This document shows positions 9,611 to 17,754 of a stretch of DNA of 64,000 nucleotides, piece after piece. The stretch covers positions 62,001 through 126,000 of the forward strand of contig JAHFST010000010.1 of assembly GCA_023265625.1 (NCBI GenBank), written 5' to 3'. The position numbers and the translations under genes were made by a program. Source of the stretch: Deltaproteobacteria bacterium (GTDB taxonomy: Bacteria; UBA10199; JACPAL01; JAHFST01). The notes beneath the pieces are model-generated. The model ran no database searches and was not told the origin of the DNA. It was given only the letters and a program-made list of their open reading frames with translations. Within the stretch, counting starts at the first letter, position 1, and every line of letters starts with the position of its first letter.

Positions 9611-9976
9611 ATGGATCCATATTTATCGATTCTAATTTTGTTCCTTTTCGCCGCCATCGTAACCGGCGGCCTAATGTTCTTATCGCAGTTATTGAACCCC
9701 AAGAAAAAAGGCACGGACAAGACCCCCTACGAATCTGGCATCCAGCCGGTTGGAAACCCCCGCACCCGGTTTGCGGTTAAATTTTATCTCCCGGCCATGT
9801 TATTTATCCTGTTCGATGTCGAAGTGGTGTTTCTCTACCCCTGGGCCGTGATCTTTCGTGACTTCGTCCGTTCCGGGCTTGGGGCCTTTATTTTTGTCGA
9901 GATGGTCATCTTCCTCGGTGTCCTAGTCGTAGGACTCCTCTACATTTACGGCCGCCGGGCCTTGGATTGGGATTAG
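9611..9976 (+). CDS. nuoA: NADH-quinone oxidoreductase subunit A, displaced to the end of cluster 1
   Basis: A three-helix membrane subunit (121 aa, normal size). Diagnostic motifs are the loop YESGIQPVGNPRTRF and the FILFDVEVVFLYPWA helix with its conserved acidic residues. nuoA normally precedes nuoB; here it follows nuoN as the last gene of cluster 1. It is the only nuoA in the window, and cluster 2 has none in front of its nuoB. A further nuoA just upstream of base 1 cannot be excluded. Confidence 0.94.
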   Translation: MDPYLSILILFLFAAIVTGGLMFLSQLLNPKKKGTDKTPYESGIQPVGNPRTRFAVKFYLPAMLFILFDVEVVFLYPWAVIFRDFVRSGLGAFIFVEMVIFLGVLVVGLLYIYGRRALDWD

Positions 9977-10006
9977 AAAATCCGCACATAGAAAATAATT
10001 ATTTTG

Positions 10007-10077
10007 TATGCGGAATTTTATTAAAAATTGACATTTTCCGCATATGAACTATATTGGCTTTGTATGCGGAATTTTAT
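10007..10077 (+). promoter_or_regulatory. Promoter with direct and inverted repeats overlapping the ATPase start
   Basis: A sigma70-like promoter is visible: TTGACA (10028-10033), 16-nt spacer, TATATT (10050-10055). The 15-mer TATGCGGAATTTTAT occurs at 10007 and again at 10063, where it includes the start codon of the next gene. The inverted half TTCCGCATA is at 10036-10044, in the spacer. The arrangement suggests an operator that would allow self-repression. The expected transcription start is only a few bases before the ATG at 10064. Confidence 0.5.
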
Positions 10078-11482
10078 AGGTCGTGATAACTATACAAAAA
10101 AATTGAATAATTTATGGAAGCAGCGCAAGAGCAGGCTTATTTCCATTTATGGGCGACGTCGTGTTGGTAAGACGGCTCTCATTAAAGATTTTTCCCGGGA
10201 TAAAAAAGCTTATCTTTTTGAGGCAATTGAAGGGGAGGAGACTAAGACCCAAGTTAAGCATTTTCTGCATCAGCTCAGTCTGATGACGGGGGAAACGCAT
10301 ATTCGGGATCTCGATTATCAAGATTGGGCCCCAGTTTTTGATCTGCTCAGCCAAAAGATTTTTCAGGAAAAATCATTAGTTCTCTGTTTTGACGAACTCT
10401 CATGGATGGCCGCCAGTCGTTCCCGCCTCATTGGTTACCTTAAATTCTATTGGGATAACAAGTGGCAGGACCACCCCCACTTGATGGTGATTCTCTGTGG
10501 TTCCGTTGCCTCTTGGATGGTCAAGAATGTGGTGCGTTCGAAGGCCCTGTATGGGCGTATTAGCGAAAATATCTTGGTGGAGCCTCTCAGGCCGTTCGAG
10601 GTTGCCGAGTTTATCGGGAAACATCGCGGTCAGCGTGAAATATTGGAATATCTACTTTGCTTCGGTGGCGTCCCAAAATATTTGGAAGAATTTGACTTTA
10701 GTCAATCGATTCAGCTCAATATCGAGAAGACCTGTTTTTCCCCCTCTGGTTTTTTTGTGAATGAAGCGGAGAAGATTTTTTATAACCAATTTAGCGAGAC
10801 GCGGGTTTATCAGGCCATTGTCAAAAACCTATTAAAAGGGCCGTTGTCGCTGAAAGATATTTCAGAAAAGTTGACCATCCCCAGCGGCGGTGGGCTTAAA
10901 GTGTATTTGGACAACTTGATAGCGGCGGGCATCGTGGAAAAATTTCAGAATATTCGTAATTTTCATCCCAGCCAAACCTACCGCTATCATTTGGTGGACG
11001 AGTTCCTAAAATTCTACTATCAGTTTATCCGGCCTCATATTGCTGAAATTCAACATGCGGAGTGGCCAAACCGTTTTGAAAAGTTCACTGCCGGATCGTG
11101 GTTCCCATTTTTGGGTTACGCCTTCGAGCGATTCTGTCTGAAGAACCGATATGTTATTGCCGAACTTTTGGGGTTTGGTGGCAAGGTGGTGTCGGTCGGT
11201 TCCGTGGTTGACACCACGTCGGGTGGATTTCAGTATGATTTGGTTTATGTGAGAAGCGATGGAGTCATCACCCTCTGCGAGGCCAAATACCTATCGGAGC
11301 CGCCCTCGACCCGATATATCAAAGAATTTGAGGAAAAGCTTAAGAGAACCCATTTTCCAAAAGGGCTTACGGTAGAAAAGGTTTTGCTTTGTAACCACGC
11401 GCCTTCCGAGGCCTTGGTGGAGAGCGGGTATTTTCATCATATCCTGCAGGCGGGGCAGATGATCAAAGGGAAATGGGATTAG
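10064..11482 (+). CDS. AAA ATPase with C-terminal DUF234 nuclease-like domain
   Basis: A 472-aa P-loop ATPase of the archaeal-type ATPase/DUF234 group, whose function is not established. The N-terminus has FIGRDNY followed by the Walker A YGRRRVGKTALI (near residue 30) and a Walker B LVLCFDELSWM (near 115). A winged-helix segment (GPLSLKDISEKLTIPSGGGL) follows. The last 120 residues form the DUF234 part with FQYDLVYVRSDG...LCEAKY, which resembles a PD-(D/E)xK nuclease core. The ATG at 10064 is chosen over an upstream TTG because it lies at promoter distance. It ends 4 bases into the convergent PIN gene. Often found as solitary accessory genes; a defence or regulatory role is conceivable but unproven. 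Confidence 0.8.
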   Translation: MRNFIGRDNYTKKLNNLWKQRKSRLISIYGRRRVGKTALIKDFSRDKKAYLFEAIEGEETKTQVKHFLHQLSLMTGETHIRDLDYQDWAPVFDLLSQKIFQEKSLVLCFDELSWMAASRSRLIGYLKFYWDNKWQDHPHLMVILCGSVASWMVKNVVRSKALYGRISENILVEPLRPFEVAEFIGKHRGQREILEYLLCFGGVPKYLEEFDFSQSIQLNIEKTCFSPSGFFVNEAEKIFYNQFSETRVYQAIVKNLLKGPLSLKDISEKLTIPSGGGLKVYLDNLIAAGIVEKFQNIRNFHPSQTYRYHLVDEFLKFYYQFIRPHIAEIQHAEWPNRFEKFTAGSWFPFLGYAFERFCLKNRYVIAELLGFGGKVVSVGSVVDTTSGGFQYDLVYVRSDGVITLCEAKYLSEPPSTRYIKEFEEKLKRTHFPKGLTVEKVLLCNHAPSEALVESGYFHHILQAGQMIKGKWD

Positions 11483-11904
11483 GTAATGATCGTGATAAAC
11501 TGCGACGGTGTGATGATTTTGATCCCTTTCCATTCCTGGATGATGAGCAGATCCTTGGCATCGCCCGTGACCAAATAATCGGCCTTGCCTTCTAAGGCCG
11601 CCGCCAGGAATTTGTTGTCATCCGGGTCCTTGACCACCGAGATCGGGGGTGGATCGGTCACAACCTCGGCAAACTCCCACAGGATCAAGGCGACATCGAA
11701 GAGAAATTCTTTCAACCCATATTTGTCCCGGAGTTTTGGTCGGTTCATCACCTCGAGAACTTCTTCATTGATAGCCGCGCTCGTGATCAGTTGAAATCGT
11801 TTCGCTTGGAGGGCTTTGAGGATCCTACCCGGAGGCCCGGTGGGGTTGATGAACCCGGAGACAATGACGTTTGTGTCCAGGACAACCCTGGATTTAGCGG
11901 GCAT
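11479..11904 (-). CDS. PIN-domain toxin-like ribonuclease
   Basis: A 141-aa PIN domain of the COG1569 'putative toxin' type. The acidic metal-binding residues are visible: VVLDTNVIVSG near residue 10, an EE pair in AAINEEVLEVM, DPDDNKFLAAA and YLVTGDAKDL. PIN proteins of this kind cleave RNA and are neutralised by a small DNA-binding partner. Here that is the ribbon-helix-helix gene immediately upstream, which it overlaps by 11 bases. Substrate unknown. Confidence 0.82.
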   Translation of the reverse strand: MPAKSRVVLDTNVIVSGFINPTGPPGRILKALQAKRFQLITSAAINEEVLEVMNRPKLRDKYGLKEFLFDVALILWEFAEVVTDPPPISVVKDPDDNKFLAAALEGKADYLVTGDAKDLLIIQEWKGIKIITPSQFITIIT

Positions 11905-12148
11905 GTCTCACTTCGAGGATCGCCTGGCGGATTTCTTCGGTTGAGTCAGCGGCGGTGACCTTGCGATTTTTTCTCCAGAGCCGCTCAATGGACTTCCAAG
12001 GGTCGTAATTTTTCAGCGCCCTTCTCGCCAACAGGGCTTCCAGGCAGATCCGATTGATGGAATGACCGCTCCGGAAGGCTTCCCGCGCCAGCTCTTTGTG
12101 TATTTCCTGCGGCACACGCAACAGGATCTTCCCATTAAAATTTCTCAT
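11894..12148 (-). CDS. Ribbon-helix-helix antitoxin-like protein
   Basis: An 84-aa protein with a HicB/Arc-type ribbon-helix-helix start: the strand KILLRVPQEIHKELAREAF is followed by the helix SGHSINRICLEALLARR. The rest is basic and probably contacts the toxin. A perfect Shine-Dalgarno (GGAGG) lies just before the ATG. A 16-bp palindrome 27 bases upstream of the start is a likely binding site for it. Likely antitoxin of the PIN protein that follows. Confidence 0.75.
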   Translation of the reverse strand: MRNFNGKILLRVPQEIHKELAREAFRSGHSINRICLEALLARRALKNYDPWKSIERLWRKNRKVTAADSTEEIRQAILEVRHAR

Positions 12149-12174
12149 CGGACCTCCTTATCCTTATGATATCA

Positions 12175-12190
12175 AGCTATCATGATAGCT
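12175..12190. promoter_or_regulatory. 16-bp perfect palindrome, putative antitoxin operator
   Basis: AGCTATCATGATAGCT is a perfect 16-bp palindrome in the gap between the divergent antitoxin gene (start 12148) and the carboxylase gene. Ribbon-helix-helix antitoxins commonly bind such sites upstream of their own operon; the assignment is by position only. Confidence 0.5.
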
Positions 12191-12253
12191 CATTTTATGT
12201 CAAAGAAAAACTCATATTGCGTCCTCAGTAACCTCGTTATATGTCTTGGCCCA

Positions 12254-13831
12254 ATGTCTTCCCTCACTGACCGACTCCAAGAATTACAAACCAAGCGCGA
12301 CAAGGTCATCCAGATGGGCGGGCCGGATGAGGTGGCGCGGCAGCATCAGGCGGGGAAGCTCACGGCGCGGGAGCGGGTGGAGCTCTTGTTTGACAAGGGG
12401 ACATTTACCGAGATCGGAATCCTGGCCCATCATCAGAACCAATCGGCGGACATGAAGGATCGTTACACCCCGGCCGACGGTTGCATCACCGGTTACGGCA
12501 AGGTGCAGGGACGACTGGTCGCCTGTGCGGCCTATGATTTTACGGTGATGGCGGGGTCGATTGGCTATGTGCAGGAACGCAAGGTGGATCGGTTACGGGA
12601 GTTGGCCCTTCGGGAAAAGATTCCGATGGTGTGGTTGTTGGATTCAGCGGGGGCGCGCATTCAGGAGTTGGCGGGTTCGCAATTTGCCGAAAGTGGCAAG
12701 CTTTTCTACGATCAGGTCAAGATGAGCGGTTTTGTCCCCCAGGTGGCGGCCATGATGGGTCCTTGTGCGGCTGGGACCGCGTATATCCCGGCCTTGGCGG
12801 ATTTTGTCCCGATGGTGAGTGGCACCAGTTCGATGGCCCTGGCCGGTCCTCCCTTGGTCAAGGCTGTGATTGGGGAAGAGATCACCATGGAGGAACTCGG
12901 CGGTTCCAAGATGCACTGCGAGGTCTCCGGGGTGGGAGACCTAGAGGTCAAGGATGATCAAGCTTGTGTTCAAGTGATTAAAGATTATTTGAGTTACTTC
13001 CCATCCAATTGCGAACAAAAGCCGCCACGGTGTGGGGGCGGTGGGATTGGTTCTGAGTTTGAAGAGGTGGCCGATGATACGGTCGATGAGTCCATCCTGC
13101 AAGTCTTGCCCGATAGTCCCAAAAAACCTTACGACATGTATCAGATCATCGAGCGTCTGGTGGACGGGGGCCGCTTTCTTTCGATCAAACCCAATTTTGC
13201 CAAGACGGTGATCACGGGCCTGGGCCGGATGGGGGGAAATGCGATTGGGATTGTGGCCAACCAGCCGATGGTGTTGGGCGGTGTGCTGGATGTGGATTCT
13301 GCGGATAAGGCGGCCCGCTTCATCAATCTCTGCGACGCCTTCAACATCCCGCTGCTCTTTTTACAGGACGTCCCCGGTTTTATGGTGGGGTCCAAGGTGG
13401 AACGGCAGGGGATCATCCGGCATGGGGCCAAGATGCTCTACGCCGTGAGCCGGGCCTCCGTCCCAAAACTCACCATCGTAGTGCGCAAGGCCTACGGGGC
13501 GGGCTACTACGTGATGTGCGGCAAGGGGTACGAGCCGGATGGAGTAGTCGCCTGGCCTTCCGCCGAGATCTCGCTGATGGGGGCAGAAGGAGCGGTCAAC
13601 ATCATCTTTCGCAAGGAGATCGAGGCGTCCACCGACAAAGACAAGACACGCAAGGAGCTCGTGGAACGCTACCAAAAAGAGATCAGCCTCGAGAAGGCCG
13701 CCAGCGGTGGCTATATCGATGACATCATCGACCCGCGTGATTCCAAAAAGTGGGCGATTCGGATGTTGGAGCTGTCTGAGCACAAAGAACTTCATTGGCC
13801 CAAGAAGCGTCATGGTGTCATGCCTGTATGA
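12254..13831 (+). CDS. Acyl-CoA carboxylase, carboxyltransferase (beta) subunit
   Basis: A 525-aa biotin-dependent carboxyltransferase of the propionyl-/methylcrotonyl-/acetyl-CoA carboxylase beta family. It transfers a carboxyl group from biotin to an acyl-CoA. Typical sequences are GKLTARERVELLFDKGTF at the N-terminus, VWLLDSAGARIQE and PCAAGTAYIPALADF in the N-half crotonase fold, and FLQDVPGFMVGSKVERQGII and GAGYYVMCGKGYEPD in the C-half. The internal ATG at 12254 (MSSLTDRLQEL) gives the family's normal length; the frame is open 24 codons further up. No biotin carboxylase or biotin carrier gene is adjacent, so the exact acyl-CoA substrate cannot be told. Confidence 0.9.
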   Translation: MSSLTDRLQELQTKRDKVIQMGGPDEVARQHQAGKLTARERVELLFDKGTFTEIGILAHHQNQSADMKDRYTPADGCITGYGKVQGRLVACAAYDFTVMAGSIGYVQERKVDRLRELALREKIPMVWLLDSAGARIQELAGSQFAESGKLFYDQVKMSGFVPQVAAMMGPCAAGTAYIPALADFVPMVSGTSSMALAGPPLVKAVIGEEITMEELGGSKMHCEVSGVGDLEVKDDQACVQVIKDYLSYFPSNCEQKPPRCGGGGIGSEFEEVADDTVDESILQVLPDSPKKPYDMYQIIERLVDGGRFLSIKPNFAKTVITGLGRMGGNAIGIVANQPMVLGGVLDVDSADKAARFINLCDAFNIPLLFLQDVPGFMVGSKVERQGIIRHGAKMLYAVSRASVPKLTIVVRKAYGAGYYVMCGKGYEPDGVVAWPSAEISLMGAEGAVNIIFRKEIEASTDKDKTRKELVERYQKEISLEKAASGGYIDDIIDPRDSKKWAIRMLELSEHKELHWPKKRHGVMPV

Positions 13832-13842
13832 TTTTTTTCTTG

Positions 13843-13876
13843 AATTCATATGATTTATTAATATATCATATGAATT
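13843..13876. promoter_or_regulatory. Perfect 12-bp inverted repeat ahead of the MNT/HEPN pair
   Basis: AATTCATATGAT (13843-13854) is repeated in inverse orientation at 13865-13876 with a 10-nt gap. The half-site centres are 22 bases apart, two helical turns. It lies directly before the ATG at 13881 of the HTH-nucleotidyltransferase, whose N-terminal HTH could bind it. AT-rich and without a T-run, so not a terminator. Confidence 0.55.
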
Positions 13877-13880
13877 ATAA

Positions 13881-14513
13881 ATGAATTTCAATAATATTAT
13901 CAGTAGGTTATTTGGAGATAATGTCAAGATTAAGGTCTACCAAGTTCTGTCCCTTCATCAGGAAGGATTGACGGGGCGTGGGCTGGCTTCCCTGATTGGC
14001 ACTTCGCCTTTTAAAATCAATCAGGTCTTGCGGCAATTGGAGGCCCAGGGGGTTGTACAATCCTCTGTGGTGGGGAGGGCCCATTTATACCGGCTTAATG
14101 TTACACATATTTTGGTGACCACATTCATTGTCCCCTTGCTTGAACAAGAGCGAGGATTTTTTCAAAGATTAGGTGAGGGGATTATCAGTCGGCTTGATCC
14201 TCATCCTCCCCTTTCGGTTATCCTGTATGGGAGTGTGGCACGCGGAGAAGGGGATCCGAATAGTGACTTGGATCTTTTGTTGCTCTATGATGATTCCCAA
14301 GACATTTCTCCGAAAGGTATCATAGCCACTGGTGATCGTCTTTCAGAATGGACCAGTAGGGAATACGGAAATCCGATTTCCGTCAGACGTGCTTACGTGT
14401 CCGATTTTAAGCGGCGAGCCCAAGAACATGATTTGCTTATTCGCAACATTATCAAGGAAGGGAAAAGACTTGCCGGCCTTTCATTAACGGAGGTGCTCAA
14501 CTATGGCCCCTAA
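13881..14513 (+). CDS. HTH-nucleotidyltransferase (MNT-type) fusion protein
   Basis: A 210-aa two-domain protein. Residues 1-80 look like a winged helix-turn-helix (VYQVLSLHQEGLTGRGLASL...INQVLRQLEAQGVV). Residues about 105-150 carry the minimal nucleotidyltransferase signature LYGSVARGEGDPNSDLDLLL, i.e. GS followed by the DxD metal-binding pair. In MNT/HEPN systems this partner AMPylates and silences the HEPN RNase. The HEPN gene follows with an 11-base overlap, supporting that reading. The HTH may add autoregulation through the inverted repeat just upstream. Confidence 0.8.
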   Translation: MNFNNIISRLFGDNVKIKVYQVLSLHQEGLTGRGLASLIGTSPFKINQVLRQLEAQGVVQSSVVGRAHLYRLNVTHILVTTFIVPLLEQERGFFQRLGEGIISRLDPHPPLSVILYGSVARGEGDPNSDLDLLLLYDDSQDISPKGIIATGDRLSEWTSREYGNPISVRRAYVSDFKRRAQEHDLLIRNIIKEGKRLAGLSLTEVLNYGP

Positions 14514-14919
14514 AACAGTTCCGACAGTTGATGTTGAGAAAGGCCAGTATGTTGATTATCAAAGAAAAGCCCGCCAATTTTTTAATGTCATGAAGATGTG
14601 TTTGCAAGATAGAGAATGGGACGCTGTCCTGCTCAATGGGATTCATGCCAGCATCAGTATGAATGATGCCCTGACCAGTTTTCGGCTTGGAAAGCGTAGC
14701 TCGAGTAAATCACACCAAGACGCAACTACCTTGTTAAGCCAAGTTGTCTCCGGACAAGAAGAGGGTAAAAAAAACGTGGCCCGACTCTCACAAATCCTGG
14801 ACTCAAAAAATGCCGTTGAATATGAATCGCGGCGTTTTTCTGAACGAGAAGCCAGGTACTTTTCTCAACAGGTGGAGCGATTTGTGGAATGGGCCGAAAA
14901 ACAGCTGCCTCCCGGTTAG
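14503..14919 (+). CDS. HEPN-domain protein, probable toxin partner of the MNT protein
   Basis: A 138-aa, mostly helical protein. YQRKARQFFNVMKMCLQ and WDAVLLNGIHASISMNDALT match HEPN helices. The segment KRSSSKSHQDA gives an R-x5-H arrangement like the R-x4-6-H catalytic motif of HEPN ribonucleases. It overlaps the preceding nucleotidyltransferase gene by 11 bases, as expected for a two-component MNT/HEPN toxin-antitoxin operon. RNase activity is inferred from the family. Confidence 0.68.
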   Translation: MAPKTVPTVDVEKGQYVDYQRKARQFFNVMKMCLQDREWDAVLLNGIHASISMNDALTSFRLGKRSSSKSHQDATTLLSQVVSGQEEGKKNVARLSQILDSKNAVEYESRRFSEREARYFSQQVERFVEWAEKQLPPG

Positions 14920-14998
14920 CTTTTCCCAGACACACTTCGTCCGAATTCCGAAATTCCGCACACAACTTTTTCCGGAGTCAGCCGATCATGCCGCAACT

Positions 14999-16528
14999 AT
15001 GATGTTTCGGTGGAATAACTTTGGTTTAAGCAAGTCGGCCTGGGAAAGGCTTGCGACAACCGTTCCCGATTTGGTTGCCCGTGGCGAGGTTCACAGCCTT
15101 GCAACTTTGCTAAAGAATGAAGGCGTCCGTTTCCCCGATTATGAAGGCGTCACACTCAAGGCTATTGAGCGAGCTGCTCCCACCACATCCAGCACTCTCT
15201 CCGAAACTCAGATCCGGGTAGCCCTGGGATGGCTTGTCAACGGGTGGGGGGGAATGGAGGCGCTTCCGGAAACAAAGACACTGCGCAGTGATCGTTTGCA
15301 AGCAGCAGAGGTGGAGGGTCAGTTACAAAGGATGGAAGACTTGCTGGAGTTTGCCGCTCGAGATGCAAGAATTGCCCCCCATTACCAAAAATGGGCTCAG
15401 CTTTTTCCTGCACCACCTTCCATTGGGGTGAAGTACCTGACTTATTACCTGAGGGATTTGTTACAGACATCGCTCGCCTGTTCCAGTATTGGACAGCAAC
15501 AATACTCTGATGCCGTCTTGACCGGGCTGGAGCAATTGACCGAACATATTTTAGGGCTTCCCTTGCCGGCACTGCTCGTTGCCAATCTCTTGGCCCGCGA
15601 CGTTCTTGGGGGACATTTCGATGTGGAACGGGGGCTCAATGCGATTTCTCTGGGCTTACATACCCTGATTGAGCGATTGGATCAGGATCATCATGCCGAA
15701 TTAGTGGTGGTAGAGGATGTTGATCTCCCTCCTGAATTGCCGAGAGACGGCCTATTGCTGCCCATCACACCAAAATTAACGCCTCAAACTGAGTCCAATT
15801 CCCAGGCCGCTCATGAATGGAGTAATGCCTATGTAGCTTTTTTTTCATCCTATCAGTCCATCAATTCCGCAGCCATGGATTTGGTCGAGGCGGAGTTAAC
15901 AGGACTCCCTGTGGGTGCCCAGGCCTTGGTCCTCGGGGCACCAATGGGCATGGCCCATCAACTTGCCACTCGTCCGAATCTATTTAGGGGCGTCTGTTTG
16001 GTGGATCGTTCCAGCTTTATGTGCGCTCGAACGACACTCTTTGAAAAGGCAATGGGGCCGCACTTGCGAGGGGCCCCCGTCGAGGTGATGCAAGACGATG
16101 TGTTAGATCATGAGATACCGTCGCACGCTTTTAGCCTGGTGCTGGTGGATCACCTTCTCGAATATGTGCCACCCGATGGTCGGCGTCTCTTGTACCAGAG
16201 ATTGGGTGCTGGGTTGGTTCAGGGTGGCAAGATACTCTATCGGGTCTATTTGCGAGACTCCCTTCGATATCGTGGCTATGAAAAGGATCCCATCGCACGT
16301 GAGATTGCCCCTGGCCTGATATCCTTTGATGGGGGGCTCAAAAAAGGTAACAAATATCGCGCACGTCATGCCAAGTATCATTTTTCTTCCGGAGAATTGG
16401 CGAGGGAATTAGCCGAAGCCGGCTTCACCCGAGCACAAGGGTTTCGGGTTCTGCAACGCCCCAAAAAATTGCTCAGTGGACTTGGCGACATGACTCAAGA
16501 GGTAGTGGTCAAAAAAGTGGGTCCCTAA
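14999..16528 (+). CDS. Large protein with C-terminal class I methyltransferase-like domain
   Basis: About 509 aa. The C-terminal 200 residues look like a Rossmann methyltransferase: ALVLGAPMGMAHQLA resembles motif I, GVCLVDRSS motif II, and FSLVLVDHLLEYVPPDGRRL the post-motif. The N-terminal 300 residues are helical and were not recognised. The frame is open from 14744, inside the HEPN gene, but the ATG pair at 14999/15002 avoids a long overlap. It follows the HEPN gene on the same strand, so it may belong to the same operon. Substrate unknown; motif I is glycine-poor, so activity is uncertain. Confidence 0.55.
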   Translation: MMFRWNNFGLSKSAWERLATTVPDLVARGEVHSLATLLKNEGVRFPDYEGVTLKAIERAAPTTSSTLSETQIRVALGWLVNGWGGMEALPETKTLRSDRLQAAEVEGQLQRMEDLLEFAARDARIAPHYQKWAQLFPAPPSIGVKYLTYYLRDLLQTSLACSSIGQQQYSDAVLTGLEQLTEHILGLPLPALLVANLLARDVLGGHFDVERGLNAISLGLHTLIERLDQDHHAELVVVEDVDLPPELPRDGLLLPITPKLTPQTESNSQAAHEWSNAYVAFFSSYQSINSAAMDLVEAELTGLPVGAQALVLGAPMGMAHQLATRPNLFRGVCLVDRSSFMCARTTLFEKAMGPHLRGAPVEVMQDDVLDHEIPSHAFSLVLVDHLLEYVPPDGRRLLYQRLGAGLVQGGKILYRVYLRDSLRYRGYEKDPIAREIAPGLISFDGGLKKGNKYRARHAKYHFSSGELARELAEAGFTRAQGFRVLQRPKKLLSGLGDMTQEVVVKKVGP

Positions 16529-16546
16529 CTAAGAATCAGGTTAGGG
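16523..16546. terminator. Weak hairpin between convergent genes
   Basis: CCCTAAC pairs with GTTAGGG across a 10-nt loop. The stem overlaps the stop of the methyltransferase-like gene and lies just before the convergent gene's end. On the plus strand it is followed by a short T-rich stretch (GTGTTATTTT). Stem is short, so a weak candidate. Confidence 0.35.
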
Positions 16547-16549
16547 GTG

Positions 16550-17716
16550 TTATTTTCCCTTAGCTTTTTTGGGTTCTTCAACGACCTTCAACTGCGCCGG
16601 GGCCACAGGAGGGTCAGGGATATGGATGGCATGATGCCAGAGCGCGCTTGGCAGGAATTTAAAATCTTTAATCCCCACTTTGGCCAATTGATAATAACGT
16701 TCGAGCAGCGTGTGCACGGTTCTAATCCCGCGTTTTGCTAATTCATCAACGAGTTTCCTTGCGTCTTTTTGCGTGAAGAGCCAATTCTGCGGATATTGCG
16801 GGGTGTCTAAAATTTTTGTCAGCGGGATTCTGGATTGGGTTGTAGCAGGGGGAGACCATTTTTCCAGGGGGCCGCGTTTGAGCCCCACATCAGCCAGGAT
16901 GCGATCGAAATATTGCAGTACGTTCGGACTCGCTTGATCCAGACGGAGGAATTCCTCATCGGTGAGTTGCAGGGCTTCTCCCAAATACCAACAATCGCTT
17001 TGTCTCAAGACATGATAGAGTTTTCCCTTGAGGACCATGGCGCTGGTTTTGGGGCCCTCTTCTCGCGCCACTACGAAAATGCCAATGGGCAGATCGAGGG
17101 AACAGGACACTTCTTTAGCGCCAAAGACCTCGATCATTCCTCTCAGGATTCCCGCATCAGCTTCGACCTTGGTGAATATACCAGGAGCCTGACGCAATCC
17201 CCTCAGGTGAGGGGGCATGGAGGTCACGACAAAGGAGGGTGGTTCATGGCCGTCATGTTGTTGCCATTCGATGATTCTGGTGGGCCCATCGGGTGAGGCA
17301 TCCGGTAGGGAATAGCAATGATCGCAACGGACATACCAATGGGTTTTGGGAGACGGTTTGTTTAATGGATGAACTGCCAACAGGGTTGGTTGGTCGGGTG
17401 AAAAGGTGTCTTGGGCCCATGAGAGTGTAGTGACAGGCTCATCGGTCAAGAAGAAGTCCCCTACCAGACGACCGTGCGGGATGTAAAATCCGGAGGTCGT
17501 GGATGGGTCTGTCAAACGAACCAAGCGTGGTTGTGAGAGGGATGTTTTTCGTCCCCACATCACTTGAATAATTCCCTCCGCCTCTCGTTCCAATGCCGGA
17601 CGGGCTGCGGGAGTTGCCTCCTCGAGGGACCGTAGCACTCCAGTTAGAACGCCCACCTGGCGTTGATCTTGGAGCAAACGGCCCCCCAGGGGGCTGATTG
17701 TGGTTGTGTTCACCAT
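16550..17716 (-). CDS. Hypothetical protein, 388 aa
   Basis: Not recognised. The protein starts MVNTTTISPLGGRLLQDQRQ with no signal peptide or membrane segment. It contains one CDHC pair near residue 130, a mixed alpha/beta middle (residues 150-280) and a basic lysine-rich end (EEPKKAKGK). A serine/proline-rich loop sits near residue 115. It is transcribed toward the methyltransferase-like gene and ends 21 bases from it. Upstream on the same strand is the Phd/VapC pair, 38 bases away. Confidence 0.6.
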   Translation of the reverse strand: MVNTTTISPLGGRLLQDQRQVGVLTGVLRSLEEATPAARPALEREAEGIIQVMWGRKTSLSQPRLVRLTDPSTTSGFYIPHGRLVGDFFLTDEPVTTLSWAQDTFSPDQPTLLAVHPLNKPSPKTHWYVRCDHCYSLPDASPDGPTRIIEWQQHDGHEPPSFVVTSMPPHLRGLRQAPGIFTKVEADAGILRGMIEVFGAKEVSCSLDLPIGIFVVAREEGPKTSAMVLKGKLYHVLRQSDCWYLGEALQLTDEEFLRLDQASPNVLQYFDRILADVGLKRGPLEKWSPPATTQSRIPLTKILDTPQYPQNWLFTQKDARKLVDELAKRGIRTVHTLLERYYQLAKVGIKDFKFLPSALWHHAIHIPDPPVAPAQLKVVEEPKKAKGK

Positions 17717-17754
17717 AAGTTGTCGGCAGCCAGGCTAGAATAGTTGCGTCCGGA

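Noticed and set aside
1-9976. Cluster 1 as a membrane-bound NiFe hydrogenase or Mrp antiporter rather than complex I
   Set aside because: NuoD lacks the NiFe-binding CxxC pairs, and NuoA, C, H, I, J and K with complex I signatures are all present.
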